A stretch of DNA of 64,000 nucleotides from contig JAODTK010005873.1 in the NCBI GenBank assembly GCA_026419785.1, positions 243,744 through 307,743 on the forward strand. Direction: 5' to 3'. Each line of letters opens with the position of its first letter. The first letter of the stretch is position 1. The notes below the pieces were generated by a model. That model had not been told where the DNA came from, did not search any database, and saw only the letters and a list, made by a program, of their open reading frames with translations. This DNA comes from Sclerodactyla briareus (Eukaryota; Echinodermata; Holothuroidea; Dendrochirotida; Sclerodactylidae). A program made the position numbers and the translations under genes. Shown here piece by piece: positions 45,331-57,159 of this stretch.

Positions 45331-45760
45331 TACTAAATCAATGGAATCTCCGAACTAATTTGATCTGATATTTGGACTTATTTTGAAGACAGTTTGAAAA
45401 TTTTGTTATGGTTCTTGCCAAGCAGAGGCTGAAACTTGTTACGGCCCCCCCAGGCTGCCGACCTAAATACTGTACCTTATTGTCAGCTGCGAAAATCCTC
45501 CACCGGGTACCCGGAATAAGGCAGTTCCCTCTCTGGCGGTGCTTCATGGGGGGGTCGGGGTAATCCACACAGACGGCAACTTGCAAATTGCCACCCCTCG
45601 TTGTGTCTCTGCTTCCAATTTATGTGGTGAGCGCCCAACGAGAGCAGCAGGTTCCATTTTTAAAATCTTCGATATGACTACGCTGAGATTCGATCCCGGT
45701 CTCTGATGGAATGGCCGACGCTCTGCTAACTGTGATACACCAAATTGATTCTACGGAGGA
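45331..45760 (-). repeat. tRNA-derived SINE-like element
   Basis: Read on the minus strand from about 45744, a tRNA-like head carries an A-box-like CACAGTTAGCAGAGCG and, about 30 bases on, a B-box-like CGGGATCGAATCTC. A body of about 340 bases follows. The head resembles a whole tRNA in length and box spacing, but the arms do not pair well enough for a functional tRNA. The 82-codon minus frame 45586-45338 lies in the body and is probably not a gene. Confidence 0.55.
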
Positions 45761-45804
45761 TATTTGTGTCTAATGATTACGGGTTGATGGCAGAGCGTGT
45801 GGAT

Positions 45805-46170
45805 TAAATATGGAAGCACTCATATTGGGTTTAAGTTTCCGATTTCGATCTCGTTGTTGTTATAAGGAAATAATATCCTTTCATAAAATTATAAAGAGCG
45901 TTACAAACGACAACAATACCTTTGCCAACAGTCAGTTGAGAACCCTCAAGATATGGGTTGAAGTGCAGAGCCGTGTGAAGAAAAATAAACTATGCAAGCA
46001 ACCATATTAGGTTTAGGTCAATTCGATCCGTTTGTTTGTTTTATAATGAAATTATAGCCATTCAAGAGAATCACACAAAAGTTTTTTTACAAAAGACAAC
46101 AAAATCACCTGTTGGCAACAGTCAGGGAGAAACCGTCATTCAAGATATCGAGTTTGAACGTTTCGATTTC
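45805..46170. repeat. Tandem duplication, about 190-bp unit
   Basis: Shared blocks in order: CATATTGGGTTTAAGTTTCCGA versus CATATTAGGTTTAGGTCAATTCGA, ATAAGGAAATAATATCC versus ATAATGAAATTATAGCC, ACGACAACAATACC versus AGACAACAAAATCACC, then GCCAACAGTCAG and GGCAACAGTCAG. Unit 1 starts near 45815 and unit 2 near 46000. Confidence 0.75.
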
Positions 46171-48490
46171 AAAATACTGGAAATTCAGACCAAAGCCAAG
46201 ACGGTAATGAAATGAGGTTCGAACAAAGGGAACTATAAAGGTAATAGGCAAAGGTAAGTTGGTCAACGATATTAGTGATTGTATAAAAAAAAGCACCCCT
46301 AAACAAGATGCGCGACAGACTTCTGTGAAATTTGTTTTTTGTTAAACGACAGGGCAGCAAGTACAATGGTACTAGACCATTATATATTAACTTCATGCGC
46401 GTCATACGTGGCTTTGAATTTTTAAAAATGTTCAAAAAACTTTCAAATGAGTAAATTGATTTAGCCTTAAAATTTATATTTTGAATACGCTGTTACTAGG
46501 CATAGTCGGAAAAGTCTATATACACCGACTTCGACCGTTATTTTTTTCTTTCTTATAAATACCCGCATTTGAACTTTTCAAAGGAACTGATTCAAATTTA
46601 TTCGGATAAGCATAAGACAAGCATATTACGTCGGTGGCTTTTTAATAAATAACTATGTATGTCACCAATACTACCAGCCGTTATCAGGCCCACGACTTAA
46701 AAAAAAAAAACAGAGGTAATACCTTAGTACTTGTGTAAAATAATATGTTGCATTTTAACTGTTCTTTTAACGTGTGTGCCTTCATTGTTTGTTTGACATG
46801 ATACCGGTTAGTGTAGTGTAATGGCGAATAACAAAATATTGCGAAGTGATTAACCGATCAATTATTATTTGTGCAAGAGTCGAGACAGTTTATGAGACAT
46901 AAAAGTGGTTAAAAGGACCGCATTGAAATAACGAAAGCAACGTTTATTTTAAATGACGAATTGGGTTCTCTGAAGAATTTCTAAACACGAGCCGCCTCGG
47001 CAATTTCAGTCAGTCAGTTCTTCAAAATTACACTGTAGCAAAATAATGCGTACCATGCCATGCTACGCACAAAAAAAGGTTGGATAGTTTAGAAAAATTA
47101 AGGCATGTGTAGGATTTCGTTGATGAGCTAGTGTAAACATGGTCTGTTGGAAGTGGGATGACTCTATATGTGCGGATATGAGGGGCGGCATGCATTCATG
47201 AATATGTTCCTATAGAGCCAAAACCCAATTTATTGAATCATAATGAACCAAACACACAATAGGTGAACTGACCACGTGTACCAAGCAGCATGGATACACG
47301 GCGCATAATGATTCCACTGAATATACTTCTGAAAAATTAAACACCATGTACATGAATGTTGTATTTCATTAGCATAGGGCAGCAGCATACATCTGTTGTT
47401 CTTTCTTTTTACAGTTTACGTTATCCTTTCGAATGCTAGGCCTAGAACATATGGCGCGTTTAGTGGTAGATACACTCACAAAACCACTCATGCGAGACCC
47501 AGCAGAAGTTTTGATTACCCGCTTCTTCCGAGCGAAGGCAGTCACCAGACCTCTAGCAATGCAAACACCAACCAAACACCACCAGAAACAGCACTTTAAG
47601 TCAGGAACACAGGAAGGATATCAGGTGCATCGAAACGGGTAGACACACCCTGCTCGATTTGACTTTTCTTAAGCCGCAGGAAAATTTGGATTTTCAAACA
47701 GACTGCATGAAGATAATGGGTATGAATAAGAAATGCTAGTCAACTGAACAGATTAGATAGACCACTGTATGGGCTCAGACAAAGGATAAGCGTCTAGAAG
47801 AGAAAAAAGGGTCGCTTGCGCAACCTAAATCGAGGGAGCTTGCCATATATGAATCGGAAGCGCTGCCAGAATATCAGTTAAGAGTGGAAGGGGAGAGCCT
47901 GGGGTCAAAAGAAAACGGGATGGATTGAAAAAACTTCCCCAAATGGAATTGATGGATATTGAAAGGTGGAAGGAAACAGGTCACTACGGCCCCGGAAGAC
48001 TCACTAAGGGGCGTTCCGAGGTGAGTGCTTCTCTAAATATTCGGTTGTCAGCCTCAAGCAAATTCAAAATACAGTTTCATCCATTGGGATGAAGTGTTCA
48101 AACTGACCAACAGAATAAACAGTAATGTGGATTTTTTTTTTTTTAACAGCTAGAGGTCTTGTCCAGTTAGTTACATGGTGGCCTATATGTACCAAAAATT
48201 AGCCCAGAGCTCAAGCGACCGGAACCTTCGTTCGATATATTATTGTCAACGAGTGGACTACAGACATATCATCCAGAGGCCTTGTCCAGATTTTTAAAAA
48301 TTGCTCATAAAAAAGAACTTGCCTTCTTGGGATGCGAAAAATGATTAGTACAATATGTGTCGAGGCAAAGCTCAATGTTTTATATTGAATAACAATGAGA
48401 ACTTGTTCAATTCCACGACAAGCTACGATTCAGTAACTATTGTTTCCATGTCACTGCCGCTTAACAGCGCAAGTTGAATACTTGTTAAGT
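46171..48490. other. AT-rich spacer, nothing recognised
   Basis: Short frames only (minus 46435-46169 and 46296-46105; plus 47396-47599 and 47433-47642, the last two overlapping in different frames). A T run lies at about 48131-48143. No motif. Confidence 0.4.
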
Positions 48491-48905
48491 AAACATGGCA
48501 GTGACATGGAGCTGAGGCGATTAGGGGACTTGTACAGGTTTTCAAAATTGTCCCATGGACCGATGGCCTGGCTTCACTACTTTCTTTGAATTTTCCAATG
48601 TTACTGCAAATCGAGGCCACTGTCTCAAGCTCTGTGGCAAGCGCTGCAGATTGGACATTGTAAATATTTCTTCTCGCAGAGATTGATCAATGAGTGGAAT
48701 TGTCTCCTGAAAATCTTGTTTGCTCAAGAGTGTTGGGAATGCGTTCAAGAACCGTCTTGATTTATTTTTCAGGAATCAAGGGCGTATTATTTAGTTTAGG
48801 TTTGGGTTCATTTTTTCTTTCCTGGGGTGTTGTGGCTTCGGGGTCGTTTATGAGGAATCTGTCCTTCCTGACCCTTATTCACTAAACTAAACTAACTAAA
48901 CTAAA
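48491..48905 (+). mobile_element. LINE copy B, 5'-truncated 3' end
   Basis: Starts at GACATGGAGCTGAGGCG and runs through GACCGATGGCCTGGCTTC and CGCAGAGATTGATCAATGAG to the family 3' end CTGACCCTTATTCACTAAAC at 48870-48890, followed by a degenerate (ACTAA)n tail. It matches the last 400 bases of copies A, C and D. Codes for the end of ORF2 only, with frame breaks. Severe 5' truncation is typical of target-primed reverse transcription. Confidence 0.85.
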
Positions 48906-49633
48906 ATAAAACTATAACTAACTAAAAGAAAACAGGTGTATTCCCAGAGGACTGCCAAAGATACGCTAAATTATGCCGAGCGCACGGAATCGGACGGTAA
49001 TGTCTGATTGGCTAGTGACATGTATTGTATCGATTATGTTCTTTGTTAAACCAGAGGTTATTACCAAGCCACGGATTCGTCCACACGTACATGGAACAAT
49101 GTTCTTGGATTCATTCAGCCTTGTAGGCTATTCATATCAAATATTAGGTTTGCTTTATAGGTGACAGTGTGAATTTTCCTTAATACGCATTATTGCTATG
49201 TAGACGTGTATAGTCAATACGGTTTAAACCAAGGGCCAGTACCACAACAAGTGTTGGGAGCATGGAAAAACCACATATACGACACGATAGTCGATGTGTC
49301 TGTGGTGAACTGTACACAAAACCAAGATATATAACTGCCAAGTTATTCGTACTACTATGCCTTGCAAACTAGCTATAAACTTCTTTCGGAGCGAACCTCC
49401 TCGATGGGTATCACTGGATGTAAGGAGATGGAACCTCACACACGAGAGACACATTATCAACATTCTGTGTTATAGATCACATATTCTATAGACCCATGTT
49501 CAAGGGTGTACAACATCAGACACTCCATTGGCTGTCTCTCTTGATAACCTGATCTACCTTCATGTACAACGTTGCGGATGCAGTACATCGGGGAAACCAA
49601 AAACACCCTTAGGCCTTAAATATAAGGAAAGAC
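48906..49633. other. Spacer, nothing recognised
   Basis: A 79-codon minus frame at 49463-49224 and a 63-codon plus frame at 48973-49164 show no motif. Confidence 0.4.
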
Positions 49634-49739
49634 TTTTTTTTTTTTTTATTTTTTTTTTTTTTTTTAAACAAAAGTGAACCGAGGAAGGGCGAACCCATAA
49701 TTGCCTAAAAGAAAAGGGCAACCCCCAAAGCACAAGAAA

Positions 49740-51000
49740 CTAAAAGAAAGAGGAGAGAGATCCAGCTTGTGAATTCTACTCTGAACCGCTGGAGGTCAAA
49801 ATCGGAGGAAAATACATCCCGAGGAAGCCTATTCATGGCACGCGAAGTGCGAGAAAAAGAGAAGCGAGCATTAGGTTTCAGGTTCGATGACGGAATTGCA
49901 AACCGAAAACGGTGTGGCTGGAAGAAAGAGAGCGAGTATGGCCGAGTAACTGAGTAAAGGAGGAACAGATCCCCAAGCTCAGAAGAACATTGACCATAAA
50001 AGTAACGGTAAGGAGGCAGAGAGATGATAAAGATCTGCGATGGGATAGAGATTCAAAGTGAGGAAGTGAGATGCTCATCGTTGATGAGACGATGCCTTTC
50101 TTGGATTAACGATCAAGGCACCTGAGAGAGGATGGCGATAAGCCCCACCCCAAAATGGCAACCATATTCCATTAGGAAACGAATTTGGGTTTTGTAAAGC
50201 AGAAGTAGCTCTTGTGGGTGTGAATTTGACAGATTCCTTGTGCGGAATAAGAAGCCCAACTTTCTAGAACATTAGTAGCGATAGATTGAAATGGGAGTGC
50301 CAGAGACAGGGTTTGGTGATTTCCATACCAAGGAGATAAGAGAAGTAGCACTGAGGGAGGATCTGGTCAGCCATGAAAAATAGATGGTGCATCAGAAACA
50401 CGCCGACCAGAAATCCAGCAAGTCTGAGTTTAATTGGTTGAAGGTAACCAGAGTAGCAGTGCCCCAGTTCAAATGAATGAAGATCATTGTTCAGGATGAT
50501 TGCAACTAGGGACCGGTCGTAGACAATCGTTCCGCTTCCGGGGCGAGGAAAGCACCAGAGAGTGTGATGTGAAGGGTAGTAGAATCATCAGCACATGAGT
50601 GGAATACTATAGGAGTGAGCTAAGAAGATCATGAAAAATGAGAACAGTTGTAGGAGCAGGAGAGAAAACACAACCTTAAGAAACACCAGCATTGATACGG
50701 AAGGTCTCGAGAGAGAAGAGAGCACAACAACCCTAAGAGAGATTAGGAGCGACCGGTAAGGAAAACTGGGCAGTCAAGAGGTTAGAAGGGGGCTGGAAAC
50801 CAAATGAAAAGTTAATTGGCAAGGAGTCCGGCGTGCCAAAACACGGTCAAAGGCATGCTAGAGATACAAGGGCACTAGCCCTCTTTCCCCGAAAAACTCA
50901 TGGCTTGGGGCCCAGATTGGGACAAAAGATAGTAGGTCCACAGTAGATCGGCATGCCGGAAACCATACTGGTTGGTAACTGAAGAGAGAAGTGAAACTCA
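49740..51000 (-). pseudogene. LINE-2 reverse transcriptase
   Basis: Reverse transcriptase core blocks on the minus strand: QYGFRHADLL near 50970-50940, AFDRV at 50839-50853, FRINAGVS at about 50676-50700 followed by CVFSP, and SCADDS at 50581-50598. The last is the YxDD catalytic box, with both Asp residues present. The C-terminal end near 49870-49750 gives SRMNRLPRDVFSSD-like wording and HKLDLSPL just before the stop. Several frame changes separate the blocks. Confidence 0.75.
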
Positions 51001-51849
51001 AGAACGTTCAAAACATGCTGGTTACCTATAGTTCCATTAACTTTGAGAGGACAGAGGGTGATGGCAATCGGCTCCTACGTAAGTGGAGGGTGTTGGATTT
51101 TGTCACCATTTTTAGTGACTGGGCAGACATGAGCTGTTTCACACACGGAAGGGTAGCATCCCATAGAAGAAACAAAGGCGTAAGCTTGCTAGGATAGGCG
51201 CAAGTTAGGGGGCACACTTAGGAGGACGAAGGAGGAGGAAGGCCATCAGGACCAGATTATAATGTCTTAAACTATTGAGGTTTGGCGGACATGCGAGTAA
51301 AGTAGTGAAAACAACATCCAAGATCGTTCACAAAAAGCTGGCAAAAGATGGGGGAGGATGAGATCTGTGTTCATAGGTGAATTAGAAGAGAATAGCTCGG
51401 CCAAAAAAGTATTAGCTTTAGAGGGTGGCATCCACTATCCAAAGAGCCATCGGTTGACCAGCGGAGGGAACATTTTGGAGAGAACAGAAATTCTGGGATT
51501 CAGATTTGGCCAGCGACCAAAAATGACGACTACCAGAAGGGCAGGATGAAAGCCCATTAGCCACACGTGAAATGAAAGAGTTTTCTGCCTCATCGCTAGG
51601 CTCAGACACACATTACGAGCCAGTAACATTGGCAATGACGGGGACTCAGGTGAAGGGAAGATAGCCAAGCTCGATTATAAAGGCGGTTTCTTCTCCTGGA
51701 CGGCGTAGTACATATGATGGTTTGACACCATGAAGGTGATGAAGAGGAGCTTGATCTTTAAAGTGTAGGGATAAAGTATTGTTCATTCTAAAAGAATAAT
51801 TCCGAAAAATAGCCGAAGCAGAGGTAGAGGGGTCATTAGAGGTAGGGGA
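51001..51849 (-). pseudogene. LINE-2 region between endonuclease and RT
   Basis: Protein-like minus frames in pieces: MCPLTCAYPSKLTPLFLLWD at 51217-51158, and MSEPSDEAENSFISRVANGL with CPSGSRHFWSLAKS at 51609-51500. It probably codes for the connector and N-terminal part of ORF2's RT domain. Plus-strand frames at 50991-51197 and 51358-51549 are shadows. Confidence 0.5.
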
Positions 51850-52800
51850 GTTTCATCCCAGGAAGACTGAAAAAATCCCGAAGACAAACCAGTAAGCTTT
51901 GGAGTAGTTCCAAAGTTCTGCCTTTGGTGGGGAGCTTGCTTATAGGAGTTAGATTGATGAGGACAGGGTAATGAGGCAAGGTCAGAGAGCCATAGGGCAG
52001 AGACGTGATGGACTGTAAAATAAGGGTCGGAAGCTGCTGAGTAGTGAGAAAGAGAGCCAACAAGGTAGCAGAGTCCGAGCCCGATCTGGATTACCGGTGG
52101 AGAATGATGAGCTGTGTGAGAGCTGTAATAGCAAAAGACTCAACTTCGACACCAGCTCTATCAGAAGCCGTTAGAGTGTATGAGCCATCTGCGTTATGCC
52201 ATTGCAATCACCCAGTATAGCAATTTTCACAGTCGATATCGTGGACTTAGTAATTCAACAGCAGAGGTGAGTTGCGAGAATAGAGCCTCGTGATTATTAC
52301 AATGGAGAGAACGGTAAACACACCGAAAACACACAAACTTAGTCAAAAGGGGAAAGAGAGGACTTTGAGCCAGAGAAGTGTGAAAGTCATCACAACCGGG
52401 ATCAAATTCAGAAAGGAGGCTGACAGGGATGCTGGAGTGTACAAAGGCGCCACACTCCAGCTCTTAAAATGAACACCAATCATGAAGACTATATAGTGTG
52501 ACACTGGAGAGCTGTGTTTAAATCAGAGGTGATTTAATCTGTTTCAGTTAAAAAAAGGAGATGAGGATGCTGAGCCATGGAGGAGTGGAGTTGGTGGACA
52601 TGGTTTGAGGATTGCGGTGTAGACGCGATATTCGCGAAAGGGACAGAAAAAGAGAATCAGATGTCACGTGAGGGGCCTTGGGCCAGTAGGTTGTCATATG
52701 AGAAACTGAAATAAACCATGATAAAAGGTAGTAGTAGTAAGAAAGGAGGACAAAGGAAGGGCAAGTGGACAACCCATGGCATCGACCTGACACCAATCAA
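51850..52800 (-). pseudogene. LINE-2 endonuclease and 5' part
   Basis: Minus frame 52063-51836 reads TLLALFLTTQQLPTLILQSI, preceded by DGSYTLTASDRAGVEVESFA near 52190-52130. Further upstream, near 52320-52260, there is a YRS-type block. The order resembles the second half of an apurinic-type endonuclease. The 82-codon minus frame 52796-52548 may lie in ORF1 or the 5' end. Catalytic residues could not all be located. Confidence 0.45.
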
Positions 52801-53384
52801 AGACTAATCGGAGAGCAAGACTCGACGTGCGTGGGACACGCCGAAACACCGAACCTAGGGTGACACCTAGTGCAATCGCAGAGAGGTGCTCGGGATTTTA
52901 CGCCAGCCAGATGGAAAGGCAGCCTCCCCAGGCGTTACCCCGGGGTTTGGGCCTCTGCACTATCTGACTGCCAACGGAAAAATAGTTGGTGCTATTGTTT
53001 GGGGCTTTGTCCTCTGTCATTTTCTAAATTAGCACATCATTATAAGTTATAACTCCCTTTATATCACCGGCATTACTGAATCATCACCAATTCCCAGACT
53101 GTACCAATAATTCAATCAGTAGCTACAGTAATTGCTGTTTAAAGTCCATTAGCCTTCGACATATTCGAGAAAAATTGGATCAATTATATTTGAAAATGAA
53201 TGCAGTGTTCATGTTCATCTAGCTTAAATAAGATTTTCAGAGTCGAAATTACACACTAAAATCGTTCTATTTGGAGGAAATGTGATCAATCCGCGAAAGG
53301 ACGGCCGGCTGTAAAACATGTGTAGAGTTAGCCACTCGAAACCTACTTCCACGAAATCACGAATTTTGACCTGATATATGTTAC
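52801..53384. other. Spacer, nothing recognised
   Basis: A 60-codon plus frame at 52870-53052 has no motif. Confidence 0.4.
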
Positions 53385-53880
53385 AAAGAAACTTTTTTTG
53401 TCAATTGTAATTTGTCATATCCGTCGATACAGTAGCTTAATACGATGGGTATCTCATGGCTGAAGAGGGGGAGGGACATGAATAAAGTCTGAACGGAGCT
53501 TTAATATGCTAACATCAAATACACATTCATCGAGCTTCAAAATTAGGATGGTTTGACACACCAACAAAAAGCATAAACAATAGGTACGCAACGGGACCGG
53601 GTAAATAGATAGCAGAGTGGGATTTTTGAGTCGTTCAAACAGATTTTTTCTTAATAGTACTTGTCAATGCGTCTATACAGTAGTACTACAGTATGGGTAT
53701 TTTCATGGCTGGAAAGGGGGTCAGGAATAGAGGCTGAAAGGTCTGCGATATGCTAATAATTGATACCTCTCATTCGACCTCCAACACCAGGATGGTCTTT
53801 TAACACCACAAAAAATAATAGTAGGTACTCAACGGGAACAGGTGAAGGGATTCTGCAAAATGGGAATTATAAGGGCGGCA
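53385..53880. repeat. Tandem duplication, about 250-bp unit
   Basis: Unit 1 (from about 53390) and unit 2 (from about 53640) share, in order: TTGTCAATTGTAATTTGTCA versus AGTACTTGTCAATGCG, ATACAGTAG, ATGGGTATCTCATGGCTG versus ATGGGTATTTTCATGGCTGG, GGATGGTTTGACACACCA versus GGATGGTCTTTTAACACCA, and AATAGGTACGCAACGGGACC versus AGTAGGTACTCAACGGGAAC. Confidence 0.8.
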
Positions 53881-54211
53881 AGAAAAGACACATACGATGA
53901 ATGGACAAGTTACCTCGCACTCGCTGATAAGTACAGTGAGTATCGCCAACCTGACACCACGGCGGATAGAATAGAATGAGCATATTCGAACCAACTCTCT
54001 CGAGCGGACTTGTGAGATCAGGTACTGTTAACATTAAAAGGAGGATAGTGAGGGCTCGTCTGTACATGACATCGGAGGGGAATTGAAATGAAGTACGCAC
54101 CGTCCATCCCAATTAGCTCTAAAAGGCAGCAATGACATTCCATTAACCATTTCAGAGTGTACGCCACGTGGTCCCCACATGCGGAAAAAAGCTTTTGCAG
54201 ATGAATTGTAT

Positions 54212-54290
54212 TCTACAACAACAAAAACAACAATAATAATAATAATAATAATATAATAATATAATAATAATTAATAATAAATAAAATAAT
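54212..54290. repeat. AAT microsatellite, 3' tail of LINE copy C
   Basis: (AAC)n then (AAT)n on plus, which is (ATT)n on the minus strand directly after the 3' end of copy C. CR1-group elements often end in a short tandem tail rather than poly(A), so this is probably the element's own tail. Confidence 0.7.
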
Positions 54291-54309
54291 ATGAGGAACC
54301 ACAATCATG

Positions 54310-54900
54310 TTGTTAGTTTGTTTGTTTAGTGATTTGTAAGGGTCAGGAAGGACATAATCCTCACTAACACGACTCGCGAAAGAGCACAAAACATCTCAGG
54401 AAAGAAAAATGAACCAAAACTCGAACTAAATTAATACGCCCCGTGATTCCTGGAGAAATGACTCACATGTTCTGAACGCATTAACATTCTTAGAGAAAAC
54501 AACATTTTCGGGAAGGCAAGTCCACTCATTGATCAACTGCTCTGCGACAGGAGAAAATATTTACACAAGGTCCATGCTGCAGCGCTTGCACGAAGCTTGA
54601 GACAGTGGCCTCTATTGCGTAAAACCATGGAAAAAATTAAAAGAAAGAAGTAGTTGAAAGACAGGCCAACGAGTCCATGGACAATTTGAAAACCTGGATA
54701 AGTCACCCCGAATTCGCCTCAGCTCCATGGTAGTTAGCCGAAGACGCCTTAATCTGTCCTCGTAGGATAAAAGTCAGACACGGCAATATCTAGTTTTGCA
54801 TAGCTGAACGTTTTCAAGTACCGGCTTGTCTTTTGCAAAGTAGGGCTTCCACACTTGTCCTAGACTAACTATAGGTCGGTTCACCAGTTATGGTTAAACA
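54310..54900 (-). pseudogene. LINE copy C C-terminal region
   Basis: Minus strand reads MELRRIRGD-like wording near 54727-54705 and PHLEY-type wording near 54820, then the 3' block AGGGTCAGGAAGGAC (plus 54340-54354), shared with copies A, B and D. Confidence 0.7.
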
Positions 54901-55149
54901 GCCTGAACCATATATTATCAAGGAAACTGAAGTGTCGTCTTACTCAAGCAAGAATTCCAATTACTATTCTGGCAGGTTCGGCCACTGCTTGGAAGGTTTC
55001 AAACGAAGAATCAAACAAAACCCTCCTCCCTGAATTATTTGGCATTCAACGTGAAGGAAGCGTTTCGATCGTGAAACAACATGAATAACTTTGCACTTGT
55101 CGACATTGAAAAAAAATTGCAGGTCGAAAAGACCATTTGGAAATGATAT

Positions 55150-55950
55150 CCAGATCCCTGTGAACAATTGCAGCATCACCATTGAACCGACCTCTGATAC
55201 AACTTAGTATCATCTACGAACTTCTTAACCCTTGCATGAACAGAACCTTCAAGATCGTCAAAAATATACGCCGAAAAATTAAGGCCCAAGAATTGATCCC
55301 TGATGGAACACCACTAGTGACTTTGGCCAAGAAGACGACCGCCATTAATGACAAAACGTTGGGTCTATTAGAAGACACTCACGAAATCCACTTGAGGCAA
55401 ATTCTCAGCAATGCCAAAAGCTCGCCAACTTGAGCAAGATAAGCTCATGAGGAACCTTGTCAAAAGCTTTACTAAAGTCCAGGAAAATACATCAACAGCT
55501 CTGCCGTTGTCAACTAGTAACATCTTCCAAAATTCCAAGAGATTAGGCAAACACGAACGATCTTTCAAACCATGCTGAGAATCCCTATCAGACTATGCTC
55601 ATTGAAATAATCAACCATATGATCCCGACTGATTGATTCATTAACTGCAGACAACAATAGTTAAGCGCTGACTGGCGTACTTACCAAGGAAGAGACCGTA
55701 GTTTTCCTTCTTGAAAATAGGAGAAAATTTGTCTCCTCCAATCATCCGGGAAAACAATACCTATTGTTAGAGTTTATTGAGAAAATAGCTAGTGGAACAG
55801 ACAAACTCGTTGGCAAAGGATTTTAGTAAGAAAAGGATATAAACTCCGTCAGGACCAGGCGCTTTACCACTTTTGAGCTCCTACAGTTTCTCCTTTATCA
55901 AACCAGGGACCCACACCATTATTACCAATATATGCGGAGGAAGAAAGGAA
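55150..55950 (-). pseudogene. LINE copy C reverse transcriptase core
   Basis: FLDFSKAFDKVPHE at 55444-55488. SGVPSGINSWALIF near 55330-55290 is the G-x-P-x-G-S block, slightly altered. KKFVDDTKLYQ at about 55199-55231 is the YxDD box, with both catalytic Asp present (codons at 55209-55214). The plus-strand frame 55182-55433 is a shadow of this region. Confidence 0.8.
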
Positions 55951-56399
55951 ACCCCGACAACTAGGGTCCAAACATTATCCAAGTTCTCATGAATAAAAAA
56001 ACAGAAGGAGAATAATTATTAAGAACCTAGCCATCTCTGCGCTATCGTGAATTTATACCCGAGTCGGAAGATATCAAGGACCAATGCTGTCCTGAAAAAT
56101 TTCTGCTTTCCCCCTCACAATAGAGAAAAACAATGCACGAGGATTTTTATTTAGCGGCAATCTGCCTCTCAAAACAGTTAGCACCAGAAGAAAAAACAAT
56201 GCTCGACAAGCTTTGCTGAACCTTTGAAATGCTTAGATCAGACCACACACAGAAGAAACGAAAAGGACGCCATAAGTGTCGCTTAACGTTTGAATGGCCA
56301 GAAAAAATTCCCTTTCCATTCAGGAAGGCCTTTTCTTACTGCGACGTTGCCGCCAAGGAAAGTAAACTTTCATAACCTCGTTCACCTTTTCAATGAAAA

Positions 56400-57140
56400 C
56401 ATTCCAAGAGTCAACAGCATTCGTTACTTTCTAACAATTTACCCAATCTACATTTGCTAAAAAAAAAACCTGGAAATGCCATCCACATCAGCCTTCGCGA
56501 AACAGGAACAAGCTCTACACTCTTGTGGGATATTGGACGGAAAAGACACATGAAGCTAAGTATCGTGATCACTTGCAACCGCGCTACCCCAGGCTCTCTA
56601 CAATTATTACATAGAATCTTATCACTACTCATAAGTAAATCTAAAAAATTATGCTTTCTGGTAGAAAATGTACATGCTGAGCAAGGAAACAATCCTGCGT
56701 GACATTGAAAAAGCCCAGATCATGCCTGCCACTATTACCATTAGAGCCAAGAAAGTCTGATATGTTGAAATCACCCATAATAATTATACTTCCCAAACTT
56801 CGAAAGTTTGTCGGAAAGAAAGAGTTGTTGTCTTCGTATTGGAGAACATACACAACGCCAACTAATAAAGACCTTCGGAATACCGGATGAGTTAGACGGA
56901 ATTTCACCAAACAGAGTTGACAAACTCACACCAATATCGGCTTCTCAAACTTTTTCAAGTCAGGACCTCACATACACCAAAACTCCACCACCAATCCCAC
57001 GAAGAGTATCTGTCCCATTTTACCTATAAGCAACATAACATGGAAGGTGACTTCGCTGTGGAATTCCACTGTCACCACGACTCTGTATACCAATGACGTC
57101 AGGCTTGGCGTTCTGGACTAAAATCTGCAACTCATCAACT
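56400..57140 (-). pseudogene. LINE copy C endonuclease
   Basis: Begins near 57130 with VQNAKPDVIGIQSRGDSGI, where the usual ITE catalytic block reads IQS. Next come GGGVLVYVRS near 56975-56950, FGEIPSNSSGIPKVF near 56920-56880, and SDHDTLSF at 56552-56576. Frames 56910-56641 and 56692-56411 cover the middle. A broken copy; the early Glu appears lost. Confidence 0.75.
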
Positions 57141-57159
57141 TGTTCCTGATACTTTGAAC

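Larger units (their letters stand above)
49634..52800 (-). mobile_element. Second LINE family, poly(A)-tailed, minus strand
   Basis: A T-rich run at 49634-49665 is the poly(A) tail on the minus strand. Upstream on that strand come the C-terminus of the reverse transcriptase (about 49750-50000), RT core motifs (50560-50960) and an endonuclease-like region (about 51850-52450). The tail type and sequence differ from the CR1-like copies A-E. Clade is probably in the Jockey/CR1 group but cannot be fixed without a tree. All frames are broken. Confidence 0.8.

Noticed and set aside
45676..45750. A functional tRNA gene
   Set aside because: The promoter boxes look right, but acceptor and anticodon arms do not pair well and an unrelated body follows, so SINE is the better reading.
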